A stretch of 64,000 bases of DNA, from NCBI GenBank assembly GCA_014529385.2, contig CM043962.1:51913905-51977904 (forward strand), in the 5' to 3' direction. Below, piece after piece: positions 37,276 through 49,891 of this stretch. This DNA comes from Adiantum capillus-veneris. Taxonomy: Eukaryota > Streptophyta > Polypodiopsida > Polypodiales > Pteridaceae. Made by a program: the position numbers and the translations under genes. The notes beneath the pieces are model-generated. The model ran no database searches, was not told the origin of the DNA, and was given only the letters and a program-made list of their open reading frames with translations. Numbering within the stretch: the first letter of the stretch is position 1; each line of letters opens with the position of its first letter.

Positions 37276-37362
37276 GGTAGTGGGCCTCAATCTTCATTAT
37301 GTGATTCAAAGTCGGACAATTTCAAACAGTCCCTTGGCCTCATAATAAAGAAACTCCACGAG
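37276..37362 (+). CDS. Possible single exon of an unidentified plus-strand gene
   Basis: An 87-base open stretch (29 codons) sits between a GGTGGCAG acceptor with a T-rich tract upstream and a GAG|GTAAAA donor. It encodes a polar peptide with SDNFKQSLGLIIKKL. No neighbouring exon with matching phase was found, so this could be coincidence. It lies just beyond the 3' end of the TOM1-like gene on the opposite strand. Confidence 0.2.
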
Positions 37363-37827
37363 GTAAAAGTTGGGGCATCAAAAAGCAGGGTAACATACGA
37401 GAACCCGAAGAGATCTCTCATTAACCCTTATATGGGCACCATCTTTTCCAAACAGAAAGAAAAAAGCAATGCTCAAACAAGGGCAAAAAGTGAATAATCC
37501 TCGCCATTCTATTATTCAAAACATACGCTATGATTTCCAAGCAAGCTCCTCTAAATAGTTTTGCATCATTACAATGGACTGCACAACTAAAGCTGAACTG
37601 TACAAAGCAATGGTGTTAAGGGTCTACATGAACACGGGGAAAAGGACGAGACACCTAAACTAGACTGATTGTTGTCCTGAACCTTTTTCTGTTAAAATCA
37701 TTAATCATCGTGCCCTGCATGCTCCAGCATTGACCTAAATTCTGTGTGCTTTGGCTTGGTAAATCATGACCAGTCCCACAACTTGAACTTTGCTTTATTT
37801 TCTGTTCATCTCAATCGCAAACTCCAA

Positions 37828-38885
37828 TCAGCGGATAGGGTGGTATTGAGCTGGCGTACGCTTTGGTGGCAGCTTGCGAAGAATGAACAGAACCAGTGCT
37901 GATGGTAGTATCTCCACAACCTGCAAGCAAGCAAACTTCGACTTAGAACTAGGTCAATGGCATGCACAATGTCTCACCATCACATCTCTATGTCAGTATG
38001 TAGGTTCTGCATCCATGACAACCGTAAGGAACTTTCTCGCAATACTAGCCATGTTGAGGATGGCTTTTGGAGTGTGCTCATTCTTTGCAACCTTCATTGC
38101 TAAGGTGTAGAATATACACGATTCTCCAAACACAAAAATGTAAGCTGGGAGACGAGGGACGACAGGAATGAGGGGTTTTAATGTACTAAAGATAATGTAT
38201 CCTCAGTTGATGCTATGAGCACAAGGGACCTATGTAGTGTGTGCCCATAGGAAGTATCTCCCCTCAGAGTGATGTGGCACACATACATACACACACACAC
38301 ACATACATACATGCTAAATGCTAGTCCCAGTTCCAAGCTTTCTGGCCTTTCTAATTTGTTCACAAAGGCATCCAATGTTCAGAATGCTTACCATATAATA
38401 CAACAGATTCAGAAGTGGATGGCTCAACACATCCAGGTCAACCTCCTCATTGAATGCTGATAAGGCAACCTGAAACGACAAACAAGCAGCACCAAAAGTT
38501 AAACCACCTCTTGTGTCTGCACCTTACTTTCTACAGCCACATGGTCCAGAGAGTTACCACGACAGTTCTGATTATAAAGCAGGTGAAGCATATTGCTGTT
38601 ATGAAACCTATCTGCAAAAGCATTGTTGCACCACCTTATAATAAGCAGAAAATTTTTCTGACTGATAGAAACAGATAAGAGACACGGTGATTACCTCCCG
38701 GAGTTTCTTTTGCCGCCCTTTCGACTCTAACGGGAATCTTCGAAGCATAAGAAATAACCTACGAGTACCAAGGAAAAACAACTCTCAAACTGTCCTCTAC
38801 AACAAAGTCATGTCAAAACAGACCAAGAACCACACTTACCTTCCCCCATACAACGCAAACCCAAGCGCTGCGCAGAAGGATACAG
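37828..38885 (-). CDS. TOM1/TOM3-like tobamovirus multiplication protein, last five coding exons
   Basis: Five exons on the minus strand: 38885-38840, 38758-38695, 38611-38558, 38469-38392 and 37920-37828 (TGA stop at 37830-37828). All borders are GT-AG and the phases join without a break, giving about 111 codons. The product matches the C-terminal third of plant TOM1/TOM3/THH1 proteins: [44 protein letters not shown] and the near-invariant end [17 protein letters not shown]...QYHPI. These are multi-pass vacuolar-membrane proteins that tobamoviruses use as replication sites. The matches come from memory of the family. The upstream two thirds is not found up to 64000, so the gene has a very long intron filled with transposons or is truncated. 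The exons show no stop or shift, which favours a living gene. I cannot say which paralogue (TOM1, TOM3 or THH1) it is. Confidence 0.9.
38281..38311. repeat. ACAT/AC simple repeat in the last TOM1-like intron
   Basis: ACATACATACACACAC-type run inside the 471-base intron between the last two exons. Confidence 0.85.
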
Positions 38886-39605
38886 CTGCAAAAAAAATAA
38901 TCCATTCACTAAAACTGAATTTACATTTTGATCCTAATAAAGCACTCAAACACCGCTGGGGCATATCAGAGAAAACATGTATGTCCTTCAGAATACTCTA
39001 CTGGGCTTCTCGCCAGGTCTGTGCCATAAATTCAAGAGATTTCAAGAAGTGCCTAGGTCATGTACTTTGAGACAATGACCCTGCACATGATGCTCAAACT
39101 CCCACTATAAAAGCGACCAGCCATTGGAGAAGAGAACCCATCGTTTTATTTCTCTACCTAATATACATGGTGGAGATATCTTTGGGCTCACTGTTTCTCT
39201 ATGGAAAGGACATCTGGCAGTACTCGCAGCAGCGCATTGCAGATGGTGTGCAGACAAGTCAAAGGTTGTAACTTGTCCATCTTTGTGATACTCCGTCACG
39301 GGACACATGTATGTTGGCTTCTGACATTGTGAGCTGGACTATGGCTCATCTAGTTCCAAGAGGAGGTGCAGCCGGTCTCCAACTTTTCCTAGAACCTACA
39401 GCTATTGATGGCATGCCCCCACAATGTACAAGCAGTGGAGCTCTAGCATGTATGGCTGACACCAGTTTCTAGGACCTGGCGGACTTGATGGCAGTTGTGT
39501 GCACTTGGTTACCATTGGTAGATAGGATTGTCTATCAGACGGTTCTCTGTGCTTGCTGCAGTGGTGGAGTGGAGTTGCCAATTCCTTCTTCACTCTTGAA
39601 GGCCC
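38886..39605. other. Upstream intron of the TOM1-like gene or unassigned flank
   Basis: Begins with the T-rich acceptor tract and TTTGCAG (minus strand) of the first visible TOM1-like exon. No further TOM1 exon was seen here. Before element A inserted, the part near 39600 was continuous with 58039, so it may belong to an older element, possibly the LTR of element I. Confidence 0.5.
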
Positions 39606-39610
39606 CAGAT

Positions 39611-39891
39611 TGTTGGGGGTAAAGGCCCCCTGTGGCCCCTTCTTGTATAGTGTACACATACTTATACTTAAAACTCACTTATAAGTGAGTACACACATTT
39701 TTATTAAGTGTCCGTCCATTTTGGCCGAACAACTTATAAGTGTACTTAATAAAACAAAGAACCCTCACAAATGGACAATCATGGGTTTCTTACGCTTGAG
39801 CCTTCTCTCTCTCTTTCGATCTGCTGCGCATCCTTCTTCCTGCAGTGTGTGCCCATCTCCTCCTGCTCTCGCACACTCCCTGCACTCAACA
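39611..39891 (+). repeat. Element A 5' LTR
   Basis: Target copy CAGAT at 39606-39610. The LTR contains AATAAAA near its middle and a CT-rich stretch. Confidence 0.95.
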
Positions 39892-39894
39892 AAC

Positions 39895-39906
39895 TGGTAT
39901 CAGAGC
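39895..39906 (+). promoter_or_regulatory. Element A primer-binding site
   Basis: TGGTATCAGAGC three bases after the LTR, complementary to initiator Met tRNA. Confidence 0.9.
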
Positions 39907-40768
39907 AAGGCTACGTGCCTTGGGCGAATCTCTCGCGCGTAGGAAGGAGTTTCTCTCTCCTGCGCAGATTTTCTCTCTCTAGAAACAGCAGCGCAACAGC
40001 TTTCTCTCTCTTCTCCAAGTACGGTACGTCGACTACCATTGCTTACACGCTGAAAACAGGAAATTACAGGTCCAAAACAGGTGCTTTTGGGCTGTTTTTG
40101 GCTAAAAACAGGCCATTTTCTGCATATTCGGATGTAAAAACAACAAAAACAGGTTCACACGCTGTCACAGGGCACTTTGGGGAACCCAATTTCACGTTTG
40201 GAATTGGGGCTTTCTACCACTTTGCTGAAATTTGTCAAATTTCAGCAATTATTCGCGACAAAACTTGCGGCTTTTGCTAATTTCAGCCCAAGTTTACTCC
40301 TTACAAGTGCAGGTGGCAAAGCTACAGTGGAGAATTGAGCAGTGAGAATTTGGGGCTTTTGCTGAATTTTGAAAAATTCGGCAAAATTTCACTTACGTAC
40401 TTACATTTGTGGTCAATTTGAGCAGAGAGATTGAGGCTTGTGGAGCCTACAGGTGTTTATTCAATTATTTGAGCAACTTTCACCTCTTATGTGTATTGCC
40501 AAATGTACTTTATGCAGTGAAACTGTGGCATGTACAACATTGGAGTCATTGCAAATGCATTTGGTGATGTATACTTGATGTGAGGTTGTTCTATGCATTG
40601 AGTTTGACATACTAAATATATCATCTTGCTGAAAATTTTACTTTTGAAGTAAATTACAGCATTATATTTGCTCTTGCTGGCACTTTTACAGTGTACATTT
40701 GCATTTGCTTTTGCGGTACAGTGAGTGTACTTCTTGGCTGAAAATTATCAGTTTTGTTTTGCCTCCTT

Positions 40769-43700
40769 ATGGCTGACACTTCGTCATCCTCGGACTGTAA
40801 GAGCCTCTTTGAGATCCGTAGGTTTGATGGTACAAGTTTTGACTTATGGAAGGATCGCATACAGGGCATTCTTTTCTTGAAAGAGTGCGATGATGCATTG
40901 TCTGCAAATAAGCCAGAGAGTATGTCAGATGCAGATTGGACTAAGCTTAACAGGAAAGCCATTACTTACATCAAGATGGCTGTGACTGATGATATTCTTG
41001 TTGATATCAAGGGACTTGACACAACTATGGCTGTGTGGAATAAGCTCAAGGCTATCTTTCTACTTATGACACTGCCAGAGTGAGGGCTTGTTAACAGGCC
41101 AAGCTTAATGATTAATGTATGCCAAATGTGGCTTAAAAGGGCCAACATATGCCTTAATGATGCCAAAAATGATAATGCTTGAAGTGAGCACATATGAAAG
41201 GTTATGATCTGAAACTGTAGTGCTTGAAGTGCTCTACTGGCCTGTCTTTACGGCTCGTCGATTGGAGCTACGATGAAGAAGTTATGGCAGTTTAAGTTCA
41301 AGTCGATTGCACATCCGTACCGGATTGGGCAACTGCAGCTAAGGTGACAGAGATGAAATGAATGCATGGGCCTGAAGTGCTCTACTTCTGGAGAGCGTCG
41401 GTCTTTTCAGATTGGTGATTGGAGTTCCGGTCGCCAAAATATTGGCCGATAAAGATTCACCGGGGGCCGGTTCCGTACCACTCCGGTCCACTCGGTCAAT
41501 GAGCTGCAACCACGTTGTTTCTTTGAGTAACAACTCCAACTTGACCTATGATGGTGTGCGTGGTTCTATCCTCAATGAGGAGATTAGACGCAAGTCAAGT
41601 GGGAGTGGCAGTGGATCAGCCTATAATGTGCGTGGACGCAATGAAAAAAGAAAAAATGTTGCAAATAAGCAAAGAAATCGCAACAAAAGCAAGGAAAAAC
41701 AGCAAGACATCACTTGCTATCAATGCGGAAGAAAGAGGCATAAAAAGCCTGATTGCAGGTATTTTAAGAAAGAGCAAGAGCGCAAGAAGCAAATGAATGC
41801 AAAAGGCAAGAAAAATGACAAAGAGGACAGCTCTACCCCTAAGGAAAGTGAGTTTGAAAAGGCAAATGTGATCTCTAGTGTTGTCATTAAAGAGATTGAT
41901 GAAAATGAAGACACTAGTAATCTTTATGTTGCATCTTTAGATCCACATGTCATGACTGTTGAGGATATGCATATCACTAAGCATGATGTGATAGATGCTT
42001 TGCTTTCTACTCATGATGGCCTGTCACAATCTTGGATTGTTGACAGTGGTGCCTCTTTTCATGTAACTCCCTCTTTGGAGTGTTTTGCCTCATACACTGT
42101 AGGAAACCTTGGAAAAGTTTATTTGGGCAATAACTATGCTTGTGACATTGAGGGAGTTGGCACAATACACCTGGCACTTGATAATGGCCAGGAACTCACT
42201 CTTCATGATGTTAGATATGTGTCTGGTATCAAGAAGAGTTTGCTTTCAGTTGGGCAGTTGGATAGCAGAGGCTTCTTCACTACATTTGGTGGTGGCATGT
42301 GGAAGATCCAAAAGGGATCTATGCTTGTGACTAGAGGCAGTAAGAAGGGTACTTTATACTATCTGCATTGCAAGGCATTACCTGGTCGTTTTGTTGCAAT
42401 TGCAGAAGTGCAATCACACATGGAGCTTTGGCATAAGCGTCTTGGACATATGAGTCATAAGGGACTGCAGACTCTTTCCTCCCTTGATAGGATTGATGTA
42501 AAAAGCTCTAAACTTGATTTTTGTGATGATTGTGTACTTGGGAAGCATGTAAAAGCTTCTTACTCTCATGGAGCCTCTAAAAAGGCTAGTATTTTGGAAA
42601 TTGTACATTCTGATGTATGCACAATGCCAATAAAAACTCATGGTGGTTCTCGTTACTTTGTGTCTTTCATTGATGATTGTTCACGTAAGCTATGGGTTTA
42701 TTTGCTCAAGGACAAGAGTGAGGTTTTAAAGGCTTAGAAAGTTTTATGCCTTTGTTTGTACTCAAAAGGGTTTGAAACATAAATGCATACGTACAGATAA
42801 TGGGGGCGAGTATGTTTCTAAAGATTTTAATGTTTTTTGTGATGAGAATGGGATTAAAAGGGAGCTCATTGCCCCTTATAATCCATCTTCAAATGGTGTG
42901 GCTGAGCGTATGAATCGCACGTTATGTGAGAAGATTCGATGCATGTTGTCTACAGCTAATCTCTCGCAATTGTTTTGGGGAGAGGCACTTAAAACCGCGG
43001 TGCATATATGCAACCAATCTCCACATCATGCACTTAATGGTGGCATCCCTGAAGAGGTTTGGTCTGGCAAACCGGCTTCATATGACCACTTGAAAGTCTT
43101 TGGTTGTGAATGCTATGTACATGTGCCTGTTGACTTGAGGACCAAACTCGATATGATAGAGTTTGGATTCTAGGGTCACATAAGGTAATTCGCAGCCGGG
43201 ATGTGGTATTTAATGAACCTAAGCTGCTGAAAAATGCCACAGCCATTTTCTACTGAAAATTCAGCTCCTTTTGATGTTGGTCATGAGGGTCAGCGTGTTC
43301 TCATTGAGCCAGATGATAATGGACAGCAAGGGGATGTTGAAATTCAGCCTGAGGGTCAAAATCAGCAGCCTGAAAATCAATTACAGCAGGGTATAAATGC
43401 TGAAAATCAGCCTCTAATTGATGGGGTTAATGTTCCGCATGATGTAGAACCCTTGCCGATTAATGTAGATCATTGGGTGAGGCGGTCTACACGTGTAAGA
43501 AGACAACCAGGGAGGTTTTAGCCCTCTTTGGATTGTGTCTTGTTGACGGATGAGGGAGAGCCTCTTACATACAAAGAGGCCCAATCCTGTGAAGATAAGA
43601 GTAAGTGGGAGCTTGCTATGAAATCTAAGATGCAATCATTGTATGCAAATAATACATGGGAACTTGTGCCTTTGCCCAAAGGAAGGAAAGATATTCCTAA

Positions 43701-44310
43701 CAAGTGGGTTTATAAAGTCAAATGTGTTGATGACAAACCCAAGTACAAAGCACGTCTAGTTGCTAAGGGTTATGCACAGAAGGAAGACATTGATTTCCAA
43801 GAGATTTTTTCACCTGTAGTGAAGATGTCCACTCTCCGTGTGCTGTTTGCTTTATGTGCTATCTTGGATTTGGAGCTGGATCAAATGGATGTGATCACTG
43901 CTTTCTTACATGGTGACTTGGATGAGGAGCTGCATATGCAGCAGCCTGAGGGCTTTGTCATTCCAGGGAAAGAGCATTTGGTATGCAAATTGAAACGTAG
44001 CTTGTATGGGTTGAAACAATCCCCTAGACAGTGGTACAAGAAGTTTGATACTTTTATGCTCAACCATGGGTTCAAACACAGTCATGCACATCATTGTCTT
44101 TACACTAAAAAGGCTAAGGATGGAAGCCTTATTATGTTGGTCCTTTATGTGGATGATATGCTACTTGCAGGAAAGCATAGAGAGACATTAGATGCATTGA
44201 AGAAAGAGCTGAATTCAGCCTTTTCTATGAAGGATTTGGGTGCAGCTAAAAATATTTTGGGCATGCGCATTAAGCGAGAGAGAAAGAAACGATTGTTGTT
44301 TCTCTCATAG
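40769..44310 (+). pseudogene. Element A gag-pol region left of insertion B
   Basis: Rough parts: gag about 40769-41700 (begins MADTSSSSD, with an FDGTSFDLWK gag motif), zinc knuckle about 41717-41760, protease IVDSGASFHVTPS about 42035, pre-integrase about 42390-42560, integrase with RTDNGGEYVS about 42590-43170, and RT with LYVDDMLLAG about 43560-44300. The long leader from 39907 to 40768 has no coding part. Fossil copy. Confidence 0.9.
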
Positions 44311-44316
44311 GACAAG

Positions 44317-45792
44317 TGAAACCGGCCTGTTCAATCCAAAAGGGCGGTAATCTTTACTTCAAACCTTGATTTAGCTTTCACCCATTATTAGTCGTCTATT
44401 TTACCTGTACTTTCAAGACACAACAAAGGGGAGAGGGATACAGGCTGCTAGATTGCACCTGTATGAGTAGACAGACACCAGATTGGCCCCTAACTTAGGC
44501 GCCCCTTTCGGTATTTCTTTATTGTTCAAAAGAGGGAATAAACGTTGTGGTTCCCTACAAGCTGCCCCGCACAAACTCGGCTGAATTTCCACTGTTCCAG
44601 CCCGATTTCGGCAACATAACTGTAGTAGAACCCTTCACGGTCAGTATTCCCATGCATTAAATGACTTTCCCGAAGCATACGGGCACTTTGCAAAACCTGG
44701 CGAGAATCTGCAGCACGCTGAATTCTCTGTTTCCAGCCCTGAAAATGCGCCAGATCACCTGTACAACGGTCCCCTTGCGTCCCCAAACCTCCTGGGGGTA
44801 TTAGGGTCCGTTTAGGGCCAAAACCCTAAACCTGCAAAAATACACAGCAGCCTGTAATTCACTGTTTCGGGCTCCGTTTCGCGTGCCGGTCGCATCCGTA
44901 GCAAGTCCTTGAGCTCCCGCACCTGTAGGGCTACTTGCCCTTTGAATCGGACGAGATTTCTGGCGTGAAACCTCTCCGAATTCACCTGTACCTGCGGGGG
45001 GATTAGCCGCTAGCTAATCCAGTACCTGTGCAAGAGGCTCTTGCCTCGGCAATCGCGCATGAACCCACACAACTGTACATTAGTCAAATGAAGAGCCCAC
45101 TAGAGGGGCATAACATACTGCCAAAGGGGAGAGAGAGGGCAGTGCGTTGCGTGCAGGGCATCACTCCTGGCACCGCACTGTGCATAAGAGGGAAAGCAAG
45201 CACTCCATAGCTCTTAACCTGTGACAAAAGCTGCAAATGAGCCTCTCCCAGCTTAAAATTCAGCGCCACTTCTTGTTGCATGAGGCAAGTGCACCAGAAG
45301 GTGCCACTTGGCACATTTATAAGCATTTTCCCGTTTCAGGGTTGCCGCCTAAAAATCTCCCAACCGGTTGCCCAGTTGACTTCACGGCAGAGTAAGAAAA
45401 TGTTCCCCTTGTCATTCCGGAGGTAATGACGTCAACACATTTTCAGGTCCCAAAATAGCAGTTCCCTAAATTTTAGGAGATGCTGCCATTGTATCTTTCT
45501 AGGTCATCCGACCCTCTTTGTACACTGCGGCCACATCCAGAACTGAAATGTAGCCTCTGTAGCAAAGGATTCCACTTTGGCTAGTCAATGACCCCACTTG
45601 GCTAACCATAGTCCTTGTCCAACCTTAGTGCTCTCTTGCCCTCAGGCCTGGACTCCCTCTGGACAGTTCCACACTAGCTATGCAATGCAGGGCAATTAGA
45701 TTTCCCGAGGGGTGTTTCCAAAAAGTGAAAGTAAATAGATAATAAGAAAGAAATCAACAAAAAGGATAGATAGTAGTCACACGCTGGTGACA
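44317..45792 (-). repeat. Element B 3' LTR
   Basis: Nearly identical to 55453-56929. It contains one TTTAGGG and one CCCTAAA around 44808-44828, single telomere-like heptamers within the LTR and not an array. Confidence 0.95.
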
Positions 45793-45808
45793 TACCCCCC
45801 TCTTGAAA
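45793..45808 (-). promoter_or_regulatory. Element B polypurine tract
   Basis: The minus strand reads TTTCAAGAGGGGGGTA directly before the 3' LTR, the plus-strand primer site of the family. The same tract with one fewer G is next to the LTR of element I. Confidence 0.85.
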
Positions 45809-46369
45809 TCTCAAACGTCCTCGTTTGCATCTATGTCGTACATGCTTACTGTCAACACTGATGTATTCAACACCTGTCGACACATATACGACACATACAT
45901 GCTCATTGTCAACCCTGGTGTATTCAACACCTCGTCGACTCATGTATTGCCTGCGTGTGAACCCTGTCCCAATGACATAGTGGTAGCTTCGCACTCTGCC
46001 ATTGCTTTGAGTCACTAACTTTCCAATGACAAAATGGTAGCTGCACATTTTGCCACTGTCTTATAGTACACGTTGGATCCCGTAACACTTTCGAGCATAC
46101 CCAAACCGACAGTTTAAGAATGCAGTTACACATGTACTCTTCAATAGAAGCAATCACTGTATCCTTGACAAACTGACAAGAAATACTCACTTCTATAGCA
46201 CTAACCAAACTTTTGGACATTCCATAAGAGCAATTGCCAAACTGACAATCTGTACAGCTCTAACATTCATGTAGCAGGTATTTGATTTGAGCTCACTTTA
46301 AATACCATGTACATCATTTTGTTTCAGAAGCCATTGTCACACTGACAATCCAATTAGCTTTGAAACTCA

Positions 46370-48056
46370 AGGGGTCAAGGTAGGTTGCAAACCGAAGGCT
46401 TCAAGGTAAAGTGATAACACAGTTGGTGACTCTGCAAGTTCACCTTCTTCCATCCACTCAGCATCCATTGGTGGATAGTTTCTGAACTTTACTAAGTAAC
46501 GCCTAGCAACCTTGCCTTTCACTTTTCTTTCTTTATGTGCCAAAATCTGTTCAGGGACAAAGATCTCGTCAAGTTCCTCGACTTCCGGCTGATCTTCAGC
46601 TGGCATATCTTCTGGCACATCACCCACATAGGGTCTGAGAAGACTCACATGAAACGCATTGTGAATCTTCCAACTGTCAGGCAATTTCAGCCTATATGCA
46701 ACATCACTGATTATGTCGCATACTTGAAAAGGCCCATAGTAACACATGCTGAGCTTTGGAAACAATTTTTCCTTGCCCTTCATCTTCTTTAACCTTGCCT
46801 TTTCAAAGTGTAAAAGCACCCAATCATCAAGTGAATATACCACTTCACGACGGTGACGATCAGCTGCTTTCTTTTGCTTTGCCTGAGTCCTTTCTAAGGC
46901 CACTTTGACCTTCTTGTACATTTCATCCATGTCCTGAACATACTTATCTGCTTCAAATATCTTGTCCTTTGTATGCAGTATGGGAGGAACTTTCTTGCCA
47001 CCTTCAACTATTTCAAAAGGTGCCTTGCCAGTTGATGAATGCACTGTATTATTGTATGCATACTCCACCAATGGCAAATACTGCTCCCACTTTCCTTTAT
47101 GCTCTGACACATAGCACTTCAGCAGATCTAGGACAGTAGAATTTGCCTCTTCTGACTGCCCATCAATTTGAGGATGAAATGACGAAGAGAATTTGAGCGT
47201 GGTGCCCATATTCTCAAACAAGCCTCTCCAGAACAAACTTGTCATGCGTGGATCACGGTCGCTAACAATCGATTGTGGCATGCCATGATACTTGAAAATA
47301 TTGCTCATAAACAAGCGTGCCCTCTGATCCGGCTTTATCTTCTTCCTGACAGGAATAAAATGAGCCTGTTTGCTGAATCTGCAAATAATGGTCCAAATAC
47401 CATCGTTTCCTGTCTGCGTTCTCGGAAGATCAAAGATAAAATCCATAGCAATACTTTCCCATGGTTTATCTGGAATAGGTAGTGGTTGCAATAACCCTGG
47501 TGCCTTTTGCCTGTCAAACTTGACCTTTTGGCATATTAGGCATTCTCGCACAAAGGCATCCACATCTCTTCTCAATGTAGGCCAATAGAAGAATGTCTCA
47601 ACCGCTTTAACTGTAGCATCAATACCACGATGCCCTGCATACGGTGGGACATGACTCTCTTCCATAACTTTGCGTCGCAATGGCTTTGTGACACACAATC
47701 TGCCATGCATCATCATGAACCCATCTTTGAGAAGATAATGTTCATGACGTTGTCCATCCATTAGTTGCTCGAAGACCCTTGCAAAATCTTCATCATTTGC
47801 ATACTGTTCTCTCATATCATCAAGTTCATGTTGATAAGGAATCGACATAGCTGAAATTTGTGGCTTCCTTGACAAGGCATCAGCCACAACGTTCTTCTTG
47901 CCTTCCACATGCACAATCTGAAAATGGAACATGGACAAGATATTTGCCCATCGCATATGCTTCTCAGATAACTTTGTCTGTGTCAAGAAGTACCGCAAGG
48001 TCTGATGGTCCGTTTGGACAACAAAGTCTGCACCTAGCAGGTAGTATTTCCAACTT
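46370..48056 (-). pseudogene. Element B RNase H end, integrase and chromodomain
   Basis: Rough parts on the minus strand: end of RNase H (TDHQTLRYFLTQ) about 48020-47860, zinc-binding integrase N-part with CLICQKVKF about 47640-47510, integrase core with DFIFDLPRT about 47440-47000, and chromodomain with PEQILAHKER...RRYLVKFRNYP about 46570-46420. It is a long continuous open stretch, consistent with a young copy. Element C separates it from the RT part. Confidence 0.92.
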
Positions 48057-48061
48057 AAGAG

Positions 48062-48246
48062 TGTTGGGGTATAGGCGCCTGTGCCTTGCCTGGCCGCCCA
48101 GAGTCTGGGCGCCCACTGACTTGTATACCTTATACATAGCATAAGTGTATAGGGGGCTGCTCACTCTTTGAGTCTCCCCACCCATATCTGTGTGTCTCCT
48201 TCTCTCTCTCACACTCTCCGTCTGTGGTGCTCCCCGATCCCCTTCA
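48062..48246 (+). repeat. Element C 5' LTR
   Basis: TGTTGGGG ... CCCCTTCA, with a TATACATAG stretch near the middle that could serve as the promoter, and a CT-rich end. Confidence 0.95.
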
Positions 48247-48248
48247 AT

Positions 48249-48260
48249 TGGTATCATAGC
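48249..48260 (+). promoter_or_regulatory. Element C primer-binding site
   Basis: TGGTATCATAGC, one mismatch from the initiator Met tRNA complement, two bases after the LTR. Confidence 0.85.
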
Positions 48261-49891
48261 TATGGTGACTGCGGAGAGCACGACGGCTTTGAGAGCTTTG
48301 AGGCGATAGCTCGCTCTCTCTCGACCATAGAGAGATTAAGAAAGTAGAAGACTTGCTGTGAGAATGCAATGGGAGCTTGTGAGCTCAGTTGAGAGTGATG
48401 TATGCTCTTGTGGAAGCTCAGAAAGGAGTGTGGAAGATTGTGTGTAAGTGAGGGTGCTGCCTTAAAACTGTGTGCGCAGCAGCACTGTTTTCAGATTCGT
48501 TTTTCTCCTTGTAGAATGCAGATCTGAGAATTCTGTCCTTCCAACCCATCCGTTTCGACGTGGTCTACAACTTTGCAGAAGAAACTTTTTGCAAATTCCT
48601 CACCGTTTTGCTGATATTCAGCTCAGACTGACTGTATACAGAAATTCCAGATTTTCTGTTGTCGCATTGTGTGCGAGTTTGATGCACTTTTGGAAGCACG
48701 GGAGATGCTTGAAGTTGAGTGCATAAATTCTGAGTTGAAGATGCAATTGCAGCTTGTGTTAAGCTTGTGGTTTGAGGGTTTTTTGGTAGACTTGGGCAAC
48801 GAAGTACGGAGGCGTTTACACACCACCGAAGCGGTCTCTTGAGAGACGCAGGTTTTTGGAGCACAAAGGTGGAGCTTCTTTCACTGGTTTTCACAGAATA
48901 CTTTGGCAGTGATTTTGTGCTTGGATTCATGGTCTTTGCGGATGGTTTGTATATGGTTATGGCGCATGGTTGATGCCCATTATACATGCATTTTGGCGAG
49001 CACTTTCAACTGCCGGTGAGCTCTCTTGAGAGCATTGTTTTCGCATTGAATAAGTTTCCGGATTGCAAATCTTTTGGCGCTTGCTTATGCGCGGTCACTC
49101 CGTTGATGTACGTTGAGTGCGGATTGCCATTGTATGTGAAAATGTGGAGCCATTTTGGCATTTCTACTCATTGGCATTGAGTAGTGTTATGGTTTATGGT
49201 AGAGATTGTACTTGAGTTTTTTGCTCAGTTTTCAGGGGAAATTCTGTCGGATTTTTCCTAGATTCTCGCCATAGTTTGTGATCGAGTGTTTACTCTCACT
49301 TTGACAGGTTTTGTCAGTTTGTACACAGTTTTGTGTTTTTGTATCCACTCTCGCAAGAGTGAGAAGTTGTGTATCTTTCTTTGCTTGAGACAATGGTTTG
49401 CTCTCAGGTGGGAGAGTCATGTGATCTCGAGCATTGTTTGCCATAGTTTTGCAGAGCTTATGCATGTATGTTGAGTGTAGTTTGATGCGCATTGATTGCT
49501 CATTGTATTGAGCTTGCAGGACAATGGTTATCTTGTGTTGATAGCCATTGTGCGTCGAAACTCTGGCAAAATTTTCCCAGGAGTTTTATGCGTATCATTT
49601 ATGTGATCTAGGTAGAGATCGCGGGTTGCACTCAGCATTTGCGTGCGGTGTTCTCTGCAAGTGGGAGATTTGTGCGTGTGTATGCATCGATACCGCACAG
49701 TGTGGGCTTGGTGATTAGCTCACAGATTGCAGTGTGATACTAGAGCATGAGAGGCTTGTATTGACATTGCGGGAGCTCTATTTTGGAGTGTGTCTCACAG
49801 GTTTTACATTGTGTTTCTGGCCATATTTGTAGACAATTTCTAGGTGTTGTTGGTGAGGTGGTTTTGCTTTCTAGTTTGCTACATTGTGCTC
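48261..49891 (+). other. Element C long leader
   Basis: About 1.6 kb without a coding region, strikingly T- and G-rich on the plus strand (repeated TTTG, GTG and TTGTG). It probably carries packaging and translation signals, but I can point to none. Confidence 0.6.

Noticed and set aside
38930-39070. Possible further upstream TOM1 exon
   Set aside because: Neither strand matches the family sequence expected before the 38840-38885 exon, and no suitable splice borders in the needed phase were found.
44800-44830. Telomere-like TTTAGGG/CCCTAAA in the B LTRs
   Set aside because: Only single heptamers occur, in both LTR copies, so this is LTR sequence and not an interstitial telomere array.
45028-45326. 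Small open frames repeated at 56165-56463
   Set aside because: They are duplicated because they lie in the two LTRs of B. No domain, and no sign that they are translated.
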